From: Saccharothrix coeruleofusca
Lineage (GTDB): Bacteria; Actinomycetota; Actinomycetes; Mycobacteriales; Pseudonocardiaceae
Direction: 5' to 3'
DNA: 64,000 nt
Assembly: GCF_014648515.1 (NCBI RefSeq)
Contig: NZ_BMRG01000018.1
Location: forward strand, 34,069-98,068
Position numbers and translations under genes: made by a program. The notes beneath the pieces were generated by a model. It made no database searches. It was given only the letters and a program-made list of their open reading frames with translations, and was not told where the DNA came from. Shown here piece by piece: positions 51,129 through 58,473 of the stretch (its first letter is position 1; every line of letters begins with the position of its first letter).

Positions 51129-51386
51129 TCACACCCCTTTCGCCGCGGTGCGCACGAACAGCGCGCACAGCGCGTCCAGGCGGTGCAGGTTGTCCGGGGT
51201 GAGCTCGGCGGCGTCGACCTCCACGCCGAGCTCCTCCTCGGTCCGCTCCACGATGGTGACCACCCGGAACGAGCTGAAGGTGGGCAGGTCGGACAGGTTG
51301 CCGGTGGCGGCCAGCGTGGCGGCGTCGACCGCCAGCACGGATGCCGCCGTGTCCCTCACGAGCTCTTCGACGCGGTGCTGGTCCAC
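51129..51386 (-). CDS. acyl carrier protein (ACP1)
   Basis: 85 residues with the four-helix ACP pattern. The pantetheine attachment Ser is predicted at S39 (PTFSSFRVVT), placed by its 11-residue distance to the EEELGVEV helix end. The usual Asp-Ser-Leu is Ser-Ser-Phe here. Helix III region LTPDNLHRLDALCALF follows. GGGAGGC precedes GTG at 51386. The start lies inside the 3' end of the BtrH-like gene (31-base overlap), so ACP1 and that acyltransferase are tightly coupled. Confidence 0.8.
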   Translation of the reverse strand: MDQHRVEELVRDTAASVLAVDAATLAATGNLSDLPTFSSFRVVTIVERTEEELGVEVDAAELTPDNLHRLDALCALFVRTAAKGV

Positions 51387-52258
51387 TGTGCCTCCCAAAG
51401 CGATCCGGTGGTGTCGGCGCGCAGCAGTTCGGCCAGTCGGTCGTGCAGACCCGGTGGGGCCTGCCTGCCGCGCTGGAGCCTGCGCAGCGCGATGTAGGCG
51501 CGTTCGGCCAAGTCGGACCAGCGGCGGGCGTCTTCGGCGGCCCGCGCCGCGCCCTCGGGCCGGTGATCGTCCAGCCACCGCGCGTGCAAGGCGTGCGACC
51601 TGGCCAGCAGCCACGTCTCCAGGGCCAGCGCGGTCACCGCCGCGAGCTGGTCGGGGTGGTGGCGGTAGGCCAGGGTGTAGCTCTCGACCGCGGCCCTGGT
51701 CTCGGCCGAGCGGAAGTGCTCGGCGTTGGCCGCGAGGACCCGGTCGGGCGAGGGACCGGACGGCTCCCGCGGCCACGTGCGGAAGACCCGCACGGCCAAG
51801 CCGCGCAGCGCGTCCACGGGCAGGGGCAGCCGGACCGGTCGGGCAGCGCCCCACGGGGTGTCGTTGTGGTAGGCGTCCAGCACTACCGGAACACCGTTGT
51901 CGACGTGCACGAGGAAGCTGTGCTCCATGTGCTGGCGCTGGTAGTAGGGAACCCACGGCAGTTCATGCGCGTCGGCCAGGACGTAGAGGACTCCGCGTGG
52001 GTCGTCGGTCAGGTCGGTGTCGCCGGGGAGCTCCTCCGCGGCCACGCCGAGGTGGGTGCGCGCCGCGTCGAGCCGGTGGGACGTCGTGGGTTCAACGGTC
52101 GGCAGGCCGTCCACGCGGCGCGGCCGGAAGCGCAGCGGACCGCCCAGCGCGCGATGCGCGCCCGGCCCGTGGTGCAGGTCGGCCAGCACGGCCAGGTTGA
52201 CCAGTACGCAGTCGAACAGCTCGGCGGCAACGCCCGCCATGGCCCTCTCCGGCGTCAC
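51356..52258 (-). CDS. BtrH-like acyl-ACP acyltransferase (copy 1)
   Basis: 300 residues. Predicted papain-like triad: C17 (AAELFDCVLV), H113 (HMEHSFLV) and D128 (VVLDAYHN), with the motif ADAHELPW at 95-102 shared with the protein at 60419. BtrH moves an aminoacyl group from its ACP to an aminoglycoside amine in butirosin, using this fold. Residues 130-300 are a helical domain (TLAYRHHPDQLAAVTALALE). GTG or ATG-type start at 52258 overlaps the TrpB-like stop. The family call rests on triad spacing, the LPW motif and context. Confidence 0.6.
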   Translation of the reverse strand: MTPERAMAGVAAELFDCVLVNLAVLADLHHGPGAHRALGGPLRFRPRRVDGLPTVEPTTSHRLDAARTHLGVAAEELPGDTDLTDDPRGVLYVLADAHELPWVPYYQRQHMEHSFLVHVDNGVPVVLDAYHNDTPWGAARPVRLPLPVDALRGLAVRVFRTWPREPSGPSPDRVLAANAEHFRSAETRAAVESYTLAYRHHPDQLAAVTALALETWLLARSHALHARWLDDHRPEGAARAAEDARRWSDLAERAYIALRRLQRGRQAPPGLHDRLAELLRADTTGSLWEAQWTSTASKSS

Positions 52259-53577
52259 GGCGCGTCCACGAGCGCGTCGGACTCCACCCTCGGCAGACAG
52301 GCGGTCGCGGCGCGCAGGTCTTCGTCCGCGGGGCTCTCGTCCGCCAGCTCACCCTCCAGGTGCTGCTCGTAGGCCCCCAGGTCCAGGTACCCGTGCCCGC
52401 TCAGGCACACCAGCACGCCCGCGCGGGACCCGTCGCGGGCCGCCCGCGCGGCGGCCGCGAGCGCGTGCCCGGACTCCGGTGCGGGCAGGGTGGACTCGGT
52501 GGCCGCGAACAGCCGTGCCGCCTCCATCGCCGCGCGCTGGTCCACGGCGACGGCGTCGATCTGGCCGTGGTGCCGCATGGCGCTGATCAGCTTGGCCGCG
52601 CCGTGGAAGCGCAGACCCGCCGAGTGCCCGTCGGGAATCGAGTACGAGCTGCCCACGGTGTACATGGCCTCCATCGGGCCGGTGCCGGTGGCGTCGGTGT
52701 GGTCGTAGGCGTAGACGCCTCTGCTCAACTTCGGACAGCTGCTGGACTCCGCCGCCAGCAGGCGCGTGGACGCGCGTGCGCCGACTGCCTGCTCGGCGAA
52801 GAAGGGCAGCGCGATGCCGCCGAAGTTCGACCCGGCTCCCACGCAGCCCACCACGGTGTCCACTTCGGACCGCAGCTGCGTCATCGCCTCCTGACCGATC
52901 ACGGTCTGGTGCAGCAGGCTGTAGGTCTCCCCGCTGCCGATGGCGAACGCGCGGCCCTCCGCGCGCCCGGCGTACTCCACAGCCTCGCCGATCGCCAGCG
53001 ACAGCCCGTTGCCGCGCCGCACGTGCCTGCCCACCTCGGTGAGGTCGCTGGGGCTGCCGTGCACCCGTGCGCCCAGCACTCGCATCAGCGAGCCGCGGTA
53101 GGGCTTGCGGCGCAGGCTCTCCCCGACCATGAACACGGTGCAGCGCATGCCGAACACCCGGCAGGCGGCGGCCAGCGCGGTGCCCCACTGGCCCGCACCG
53201 GTGCCGGTCACCAGTTCCCGGACTCCCGCCAGCCGGTAGTAGTGGGCCTGCGCCAAGGCGGTGTTGAGCTTGTGGCTGCCGGAGATGTTGCCGCCCTCGT
53301 ACTTGACGTGGATCGGAGCTCTGGCTCCGACGGCGCGCTCGAACGCGCGGGCACGCCACAGCGGTGTGGGTCGGTAGCGGGCGTACTGCTCGCGGACCCG
53401 CTCCGGTATCGGCCAGTGCTCGACGCCGCTGACGCTCTGCCGCACCAGCTCCAGCGGCAGGTTGACCCCGACCCCGGTGTCCGCGCCATGGCCGCGTTCG
53501 GGCAGGTGGTCCGCGGGCAGTCGGTAGCCCAGGTGCGGCAGCGCGTTGCGCCACGTGACCGGCATCTCGGTGGTCAT
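52255..53577 (-). CDS. TrpB-like PLP enzyme (fold type II, TrpB2-like)
   Basis: 440 residues. PLP Lys in GGNISGSHKLNTALAQAHYY, TGTGAGQWGTALAAACRVFG, phosphate loop CVGAGSNFGGIALPF and a C-terminal GHGYLDLGAYEQHL. The opening RPTPLWRARAFE matches the TrpB2 branch. Such proteins make or break Cbeta bonds of serine-, threonine- or cysteine-like amino acids, and some branches do so without a TrpA partner. Placed between the ProA-ACP fusion and the BtrH-like gene, it probably makes or remodels an unusual amino acid building block. ATG at 53577 overlaps the fusion gene stop (ATGA). Confidence 0.82.
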   Translation of the reverse strand: MTTEMPVTWRNALPHLGYRLPADHLPERGHGADTGVGVNLPLELVRQSVSGVEHWPIPERVREQYARYRPTPLWRARAFERAVGARAPIHVKYEGGNISGSHKLNTALAQAHYYRLAGVRELVTGTGAGQWGTALAAACRVFGMRCTVFMVGESLRRKPYRGSLMRVLGARVHGSPSDLTEVGRHVRRGNGLSLAIGEAVEYAGRAEGRAFAIGSGETYSLLHQTVIGQEAMTQLRSEVDTVVGCVGAGSNFGGIALPFFAEQAVGARASTRLLAAESSSCPKLSRGVYAYDHTDATGTGPMEAMYTVGSSYSIPDGHSAGLRFHGAAKLISAMRHHGQIDAVAVDQRAAMEAARLFAATESTLPAPESGHALAAAARAARDGSRAGVLVCLSGHGYLDLGAYEQHLEGELADESPADEDLRAATACLPRVESDALVDAP

Positions 53578-55208
53578 CCGGTCGCCTCCTCGGTGCCGGT
53601 GGCGCCCGACGCGCACGCCGAGCCGACCAGGTCGACGAGGTCGCCGACGGTTTCGAAGCGGCGGCCCACGAACAGGTCGTCCGGCAGCCGCACGTCCAGC
53701 TCGTCCTCCAGGTGCACCAACATCCCGACGAAGCCGAAGGAGTTGATCCGCAGCGTGCCGCCGTTGAGCGGTTCGTCCTCCCCGATGTCCTCGGCGGACA
53801 GCGGGGAGCGGGACTCGCGCAGGACCAGTCGCCGCACCACCGCGCTCACCGCCTCCCGCGTGCTCCGCCCCACCTGCCGCGAAATCTTCACCGGCCCGCG
53901 CTGCTCGGCATCGACGGTGGCGGGCTTCCCGGCCCGGTGGTCCTCGCGCGTGGCGCCGTTGCCGTGCACCACCCAGCTGTGCGTCAGCAGGGCGTCGAGG
54001 GTGACGGGTCCGCGCACGTGGAGGCGGCCGGTGCTGATCGACAGCTCCGGCCCCAGCCCCATGGTGGGACCGTCGTCCAGCCGCAGTGATCCGTTGACCA
54101 CCAGGCAGGCGGCGTCGACCCGCGCGCAGAACCGCTCCGCCACCGCGGTGTCCGCGGTGATGACCCCCTCGGTGTGCCCGGTGCCGTAGCGCCGGATGTG
54201 GCGCACGGCCTGGTCCAAGCCGTCCACCGGGCGCAGGGCCAGCGTGCGGTCCAGGAACTCGCGGCCGTTGTCGCCGTCGTCGGCCACGTCGATGTCCACG
54301 CCCGAGGCCACTGGCGCGAACCGCCGGACCTGGTCGGGCGGCAGGCGCAGCGCGAAGCGGGGGGTGCCCGGCTCGGCGGCCCGGCGCAGCAGCGCCGCCA
54401 CCAGTTCACCGGCCACTTCGCCGTCGACCAGCACCGTCTCCACCGCGGTGCAGCCTGCGGGCTGGGGCAGCTTGCTGTCCAGCACCAGTTCCGCGGCCAG
54501 CTCCACATCGGCCGCGCGGTGCACGTAGAGGTGGTTGACCCCACCGCCGCTGGCGATCACCGGGATGCGTGAGTGCTCGGCGCAGTAGTCGATCAGCGTC
54601 GGGCTGCCGCGCGGGATCAGCGCGTCGATCCGGTCGTGCCGCTTGAGCAGTTCCCGCAGCAGCGACCGGTCGGGGTCGTCGAGCACGTGGGCCAATCCGG
54701 GGGGAAGTCCAGCGTCGCTCAACGCGCTCGCCACCGTCCCGGCCATGACGCCGTTGGTGCGGGCCAACTCCTTGCCGCCGCGCAGCAGGACGGCGTTGCC
54801 CGCGCTGATCGCCAGCAGGGCCGCTTCGACGGTCACCGTGGGACGTGCTTCGTAGACGGCCAGCAGCACACCCAGCGGTTTGGGCAGCCTGCGCGTCACC
54901 ACACCGGATGCGCCGCGCAGCTCAGGGCCGGGGGCCAGCGCCGAGGGCAGGTGGGCCGCCACCTGCCGGGCCAGCTCGCCCAGCCAGCTCAAGTCTTCGG
55001 GGTCCAGGCGCATCCGGCCCAGCAGCGCCTCGGGGTGTCCCCGCTGCCGCGCGACGGTCAAGTCGGATTCGTTGGCGCGCAACACCTCGTCCCAGTCCCG
55101 GCACAACCGCTCATGCAGCAGCCGGGGTAGCGCGAGGTAAGCGGCATCGCCGGGGGCGGGGGCGTCGGCCAGTGCTCGGTGCGCCGAGTCCAGCATCTGT
55201 TCGATCAC
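53574..55208 (-). CDS. ProA-type gamma-glutamyl reductase fused to an acyl carrier domain
   Basis: 544 residues. Residues about 1-420 are a glutamate-5-semialdehyde dehydrogenase (ProA): GVLLAVYEARPTVTVEAALL, AISAGNAVLLRGGKEL, catalytic C253 in KLPQPAGCTAVETVLV, YGTGHTEGVI and the ProA ending GPVTLDALLTHSWVVHGNG. After a linker (about 425-465) comes a carrier domain with predicted pantetheine Ser490 in RINSFGFVGML and EDELDVRLPDDLF. ProA normally reduces gamma-glutamyl phosphate; fused to a carrier it could reduce a carrier-bound glutamyl thioester to an aldehyde. GTG at 55208 has GAAGAGG upstream. First gene of the leftward operon. Confidence 0.82.
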   Translation of the reverse strand: MIEQMLDSAHRALADAPAPGDAAYLALPRLLHERLCRDWDEVLRANESDLTVARQRGHPEALLGRMRLDPEDLSWLGELARQVAAHLPSALAPGPELRGASGVVTRRLPKPLGVLLAVYEARPTVTVEAALLAISAGNAVLLRGGKELARTNGVMAGTVASALSDAGLPPGLAHVLDDPDRSLLRELLKRHDRIDALIPRGSPTLIDYCAEHSRIPVIASGGGVNHLYVHRAADVELAAELVLDSKLPQPAGCTAVETVLVDGEVAGELVAALLRRAAEPGTPRFALRLPPDQVRRFAPVASGVDIDVADDGDNGREFLDRTLALRPVDGLDQAVRHIRRYGTGHTEGVITADTAVAERFCARVDAACLVVNGSLRLDDGPTMGLGPELSISTGRLHVRGPVTLDALLTHSWVVHGNGATREDHRAGKPATVDAEQRGPVKISRQVGRSTREAVSAVVRRLVLRESRSPLSAEDIGEDEPLNGGTLRINSFGFVGMLVHLEDELDVRLPDDLFVGRRFETVGDLVDLVGSACASGATGTEEATG

Positions 55209-55423
55209 GGACCGGTCCTCTTCTCTGGCGCCCGCGTCGGCGCCGAAAGTCGTCCCCACGACCAAAGCGCAGCGCCGCTCGTGCGCTCAACGAGGCGGCA
55301 CGTTGCTGCCACCGGAGGGCACTGGCAGGAACTGCCGGTCCGGTTGGCGCTCGGCGCGACCGAACCGCACGGTGGGGGAGCGCTGCGCCGAGCAGGGCTC
55401 GCGACGGGAGGACTGGAGCGCCG
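55209..55423. promoter_or_regulatory. divergent promoter region at the centre of the cluster
   Basis: 215 bases between the leftward twelve-gene operon and the rightward flavin reductase gene. No gene fits. Both ribosome-binding sequences are visible (GAAGAGG toward the left, GGAG before 55424). A pathway regulator may bind here, but I see no clear palindrome. Confidence 0.4.
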
Positions 55424-55918
55424 ATGAACAGCCACCGCGAACAGCTCACCGCACCGCGGATCGACCAGGAGAGGCTGCGCGAAGTGCTCGGCCACTTCGC
55501 CACCGGGGTCGCCGTGGTGACCTCCGTGAGCCCCTCGGGCGATCTGGGCATGACGGTCAACTCCTTCACCAGCGTTTCCCTGTCCCCGCCACTGGTGCTG
55601 GTCTGCGCGCGCCACGAGTCCCGGACCGGTCGGGGCATCGAGGAATCCGGGGCGTTCGCGGTCAACGTCCTGTGCCGGGACCAGGAGGAGCTGTCCCGTC
55701 GGTTCTGCGGCCCCGCGGAGCACCGATTCGACGGCGTGCCGGTGCGCGCCGGGCGCTCCGGCGCGCCCGTCCTGCGCTCCGCGCTGGCCTACTTGGACTG
55801 CTGCCTGGAGGAGGCGGTGGAGGCAGGCGACCACCGCATCCTGATCGGACGTGTACTGGAAGCGGGTTCCAGGGGCGACGAGGAACCGCTGGTCTTCTTC
55901 CGCGGCGCCTACTGGTGA
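55424..55918 (+). CDS. flavin reductase family protein (FMN-binding split barrel)
   Basis: 164 residues with the HpaC-like pattern: LREVLGHFATGVAVVTS, GMTVNSFTSVSLSPPLVLVC (flavin binding), GAFAVNVLCRDQEELSRRFC, DHRILIGRVLEA, EEPLVFFRGAYW. It should pass electrons from NAD(P)H to free FMN/FAD for a partner oxygenase. No two-component monooxygenase is in the window, so the partner is either beyond the right edge or one of the ACAD-like flavoproteins. Butirosin BtrV plays a similar role. Confidence 0.85.
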   Translation: MNSHREQLTAPRIDQERLREVLGHFATGVAVVTSVSPSGDLGMTVNSFTSVSLSPPLVLVCARHESRTGRGIEESGAFAVNVLCRDQEELSRRFCGPAEHRFDGVPVRAGRSGAPVLRSALAYLDCCLEEAVEAGDHRILIGRVLEAGSRGDEEPLVFFRGAYW

Positions 55919-55975
55919 GCACCGGTGTTTCGACCCTCCAGCGCGAGGTACCCCACCGGACCGGGGAGGTGCGTG

Positions 55976-56659
55976 ATGACGGAGCGGGCCGCCGAGCGTG
56001 AACCGCTGGGCCGGGTGGTGCGTCCCGTGGTGCCCCTGGCCGTCGCCGACTTCGCGGACGGGATGGCCTTCGGTGCACTGGCCGTGTCGATCGGCCTCGG
56101 GGTGCTGGCCCCGGTGGTCATGTCGCTGCTGGTGTTCTCCGGCAGCGCCCAGTACGGCGCGATCGCGGTGCTCGGCCACGACGGCTCGCTGTGGGCCGTG
56201 GTCGGCACCGCCGCCGCGCTCAACGCCCGCTACCTGCTGATGGGCACCACCATCGCGCCCGCGCTGACCGGATCGCCCTGGTCCAGGGTCGGTCGCGCGC
56301 TGCTGATCACCGACGGGTCGTGGGCCGTCGCGCACCGAGGTGGTGGTCGCTACGACATGCGGGTGCTCACCGTCGCGGGGCTGCTGTGCCTGTGCGGCTG
56401 GACGGCGGGCACCGCGCTGGGGGCCGTGCTGGGTGGCGCGATCGGCGACCCCGCGCGCTTCGGTCTCGACGCGGCGTACCCGGTGTTCTTCCTCGGCCTG
56501 CTGCGGTCCCAGCTGACCAGCGGACGGGCGTGGTCGCTGGCCGCGGTGGGAGTGGCGGCCGTGGCCGGACTGGCCCCCTTCACACCACCGGGCATCCCCG
56601 TGCTGCTCGCGGGCGCGGCCGGGGCGGTGGCGGGCGCGGTCCTGGGGGCGCGGCGGTGA
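55976..56659 (+). CDS. azlC: AzlC-family amino acid exporter subunit
   Basis: 227 residues, about seven transmembrane helices, with AzlC features: PLAVADFADGMAFGALAVSI, SLLVFSGSAQYGAIAVLG and NARYLLMGTTIAPALTG. AzlC and AzlD form an exporter for branched-chain and other amino acids or analogues. GGGGAGGTG before ATG at 55976 fixes the start. It overlaps azlD by 4 bases. In this cluster it may export an unusual amino acid or protect the host. Confidence 0.85.
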   Translation: MTERAAEREPLGRVVRPVVPLAVADFADGMAFGALAVSIGLGVLAPVVMSLLVFSGSAQYGAIAVLGHDGSLWAVVGTAAALNARYLLMGTTIAPALTGSPWSRVGRALLITDGSWAVAHRGGGRYDMRVLTVAGLLCLCGWTAGTALGAVLGGAIGDPARFGLDAAYPVFFLGLLRSQLTSGRAWSLAAVGVAAVAGLAPFTPPGIPVLLAGAAGAVAGAVLGARR

Positions 56660-56976
56660 CCGGGGTGTGGTGGGTGGTCGCGGCGCTGGCGCTGACCTCG
56701 GTCGCCCTCCGCGTCGTGCTGCCGCTGGTCCTCGGTGGTCGCGAACTGCCGGGATGGCTGGGAGCGGCGCTGTTGAACGCCGGTCCGGCGCTGCTGGCCG
56801 GTCTGGTCGTCATGCTGCTGTGGCCCAGCGGTCCGCAGGTAAGCGCGTTCCGCACGCTGACCGCGCTGGCGGGTGTCAGCGTCGGCGTGGTGCTGCTGGC
56901 CGCCAAGCGCTCCATCCTCACCGCCATGGCAGGGGCCGCGCTGGTGAGCGCCCTGCTGCGGTTGCTGCTGTCCTGA
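56656..56976 (+). CDS. azlD: AzlD-family amino acid exporter subunit
   Basis: 106 residues with four transmembrane helices, typical AzlD size. GTG at 56656 overlaps the azlC stop (GTGA). ALRVVLPLVLGGRELPGWLG and GPALLAGLVVMLLWPSGP fit the family. It forms the exporter with AzlC. Confidence 0.82.
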   Translation: MTGVWWVVAALALTSVALRVVLPLVLGGRELPGWLGAALLNAGPALLAGLVVMLLWPSGPQVSAFRTLTALAGVSVGVVLLAAKRSILTAMAGAALVSALLRLLLS

Positions 56977-57112
56977 CGTCCCCCGACCCGACGACGCGGT
57001 CGAGCTCCGGCGCTGCCCCCGATCGGCTCAGCATGAGTTTTTCGGGCTTTTCCGCCGGGTAAACAGTACTTGATCTCACGTTTGGATAACTTTTCCACGT
57101 CTGGGGGAAACG
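56977..57112 (+). promoter_or_regulatory. AT-rich promoter region of the LuxR-type regulator
   Basis: Bases 57030-57110 are markedly AT-richer than their surroundings (GAGTTTTTCGGGCTTTTCC, GTTTGGATAACTTTTCC). TTGGATAACT could serve as a -10 element. GGGGGAAACG precedes the ATG at 57113. The first 50 bases form the azlD trailer. Confidence 0.45.
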
Positions 57113-58084
57113 ATGTCGCTGGAAAGCGTCGGCCTGACCGAGCTGGACATGCGGGTGTACCGGTGCGTGTCCCACCACCCCGGCTGTTCGCTCGGCGGAC
57201 TGGTGGTGTCCGCCGGTCTCCCCCGACCCGCCGTCGAGGCCAGCCGTGACCGGCTGGTCGAGATGGGTCTGCTGGTCACCGGCGAGCAGGAGGGCATGCA
57301 GGTCAACCCGGTCGGTCCGGAGCTGGTGGTGGAACGGCTGCGCGCCGACATCGACGTCGAGTACAACCAGCGCCGCAAGCAGGCCGCCGGGTTGCACGGC
57401 GAGCTGAGCCGGATCGTCGGTGAAGGGCTGTTGTCCGGTGTGGACGGCACGAGTTCCCCGGTGGAGGTGCTCACCAACTCGGGGGCCACCCACGTCCAGC
57501 TGCTCGCGCTCATCGGGCACACCCGGCACGAGCTGCTGAGGATGTGCGCGACGTCCGGCGACGCCGACGCGCTGCACTCCGCCGGACGCGAGCTCAAAGG
57601 GGTTCGCCCAGGCGTGGACGTCCGGCTGATCTGCCCCTCCTCGTCCCTGCTCACCAGCCAGGCCCGCTCGCTGGACGGCCTGGACAGCAATGCCATGCGC
57701 GTGGTGAGCAGCCCACCCGTCGGGTTGCACGTGTTCGACCGCCGCGTGGCGTTAGTGGAGGGCGACTCAGCCGACACGTGGTTCGTGGTGCACGGACACG
57801 CGCTGGTGCGAGTGTTCTACGCGCTGTTCGACACGTGGTGGAGCCTGGGCCGCGCGGCACCGGCCGGGAGCGAACCCGGCGGAGTGGACGGGGTGCGCCC
57901 CACGGGCGAGGACCTGGTGCTCCTGCAACACCTCAGCGATGGCGCCAAGGACGAGAACGTGGCCAGGCAGCTCGGCTTGTCGGTGCGCACGGTGCGGCGC
58001 AAGATCTCCCACCTGCTGGAGCGGCTGGACGCCACCAGCAGGTTCCAGGCCGGTGTGCTGGCCGCCCGGCGCGGCTGGATCTGA
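57113..58084 (+). CDS. TrmB-like/LuxR-type transcriptional regulator
   Basis: 323 residues. The N-terminal 75 residues are a TrmB-like winged helix (TELDMRVYRCVSHHPGCSLG, LPRPAVEASRDRLVEMGLL). A middle domain of about 160 residues follows (VEVLTNSGATHVQLLALIGH, VDVRLICPSSSLL), then a C-terminal LuxR helix-turn-helix LLQHLSDGAKDENVARQLGL / SVRTVRRKISHLLERLDATS. This architecture is common for actinomycete pathway regulators. ATG at 57113. Probably controls the biosynthetic operons. Confidence 0.82.
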   Translation: MSLESVGLTELDMRVYRCVSHHPGCSLGGLVVSAGLPRPAVEASRDRLVEMGLLVTGEQEGMQVNPVGPELVVERLRADIDVEYNQRRKQAAGLHGELSRIVGEGLLSGVDGTSSPVEVLTNSGATHVQLLALIGHTRHELLRMCATSGDADALHSAGRELKGVRPGVDVRLICPSSSLLTSQARSLDGLDSNAMRVVSSPPVGLHVFDRRVALVEGDSADTWFVVHGHALVRVFYALFDTWWSLGRAAPAGSEPGGVDGVRPTGEDLVLLQHLSDGAKDENVARQLGLSVRTVRRKISHLLERLDATSRFQAGVLAARRGWI

Positions 58085-58209
58085 GCACCGGCAACGCGCG
58101 GCCCACTTCGTGCCGGCTGCCTGCCCTGACCACTACGTGCCGCCGCGTTGAGCGCGGCGCCGCGGTGGACTTGGCTGAGGGGAGCCGACACAGTGAAGGA
58201 GGCAGATCC

Positions 58210-58473
58210 GTGCCGACACCCGCGTTCGACTCGATCCTGTTGCGACACCTGAGGTTCGCCCCGGACGGCCAGCCGCTGGAACCGGACGCCTCGCTGCGCG
58301 AGCTGGGGCTGGACTCCATGCGGTCCGTGGAACTGCTGTTCGACCTGGAGGACCACTACCAGGTCACGCTCGACGAGGAAGCGCTCAACGCCGCGACGTT
58401 CGCCACGCCGCGCTCGCTGTACGACGCGGTGCTGCGCGCGGGCGGCTCCGAGTCCGGCGCGCTGGCCTCTTGA
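58210..58473 (+). CDS. acyl carrier protein (ACP2)
   Basis: 87 residues and the most canonical carrier in the window: RELGLDSMRSVELLFDLEDH with attachment Ser36 in Asp-Ser-Met, then YQVTLDEEALNAATFATPRS. AAGGAGG precedes GTG at 58210. Its stop overlaps the MFS exporter start. Which adenylating enzyme loads it is unknown. Confidence 0.87.
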   Translation: MPTPAFDSILLRHLRFAPDGQPLEPDASLRELGLDSMRSVELLFDLEDHYQVTLDEEALNAATFATPRSLYDAVLRAGGSESGALAS

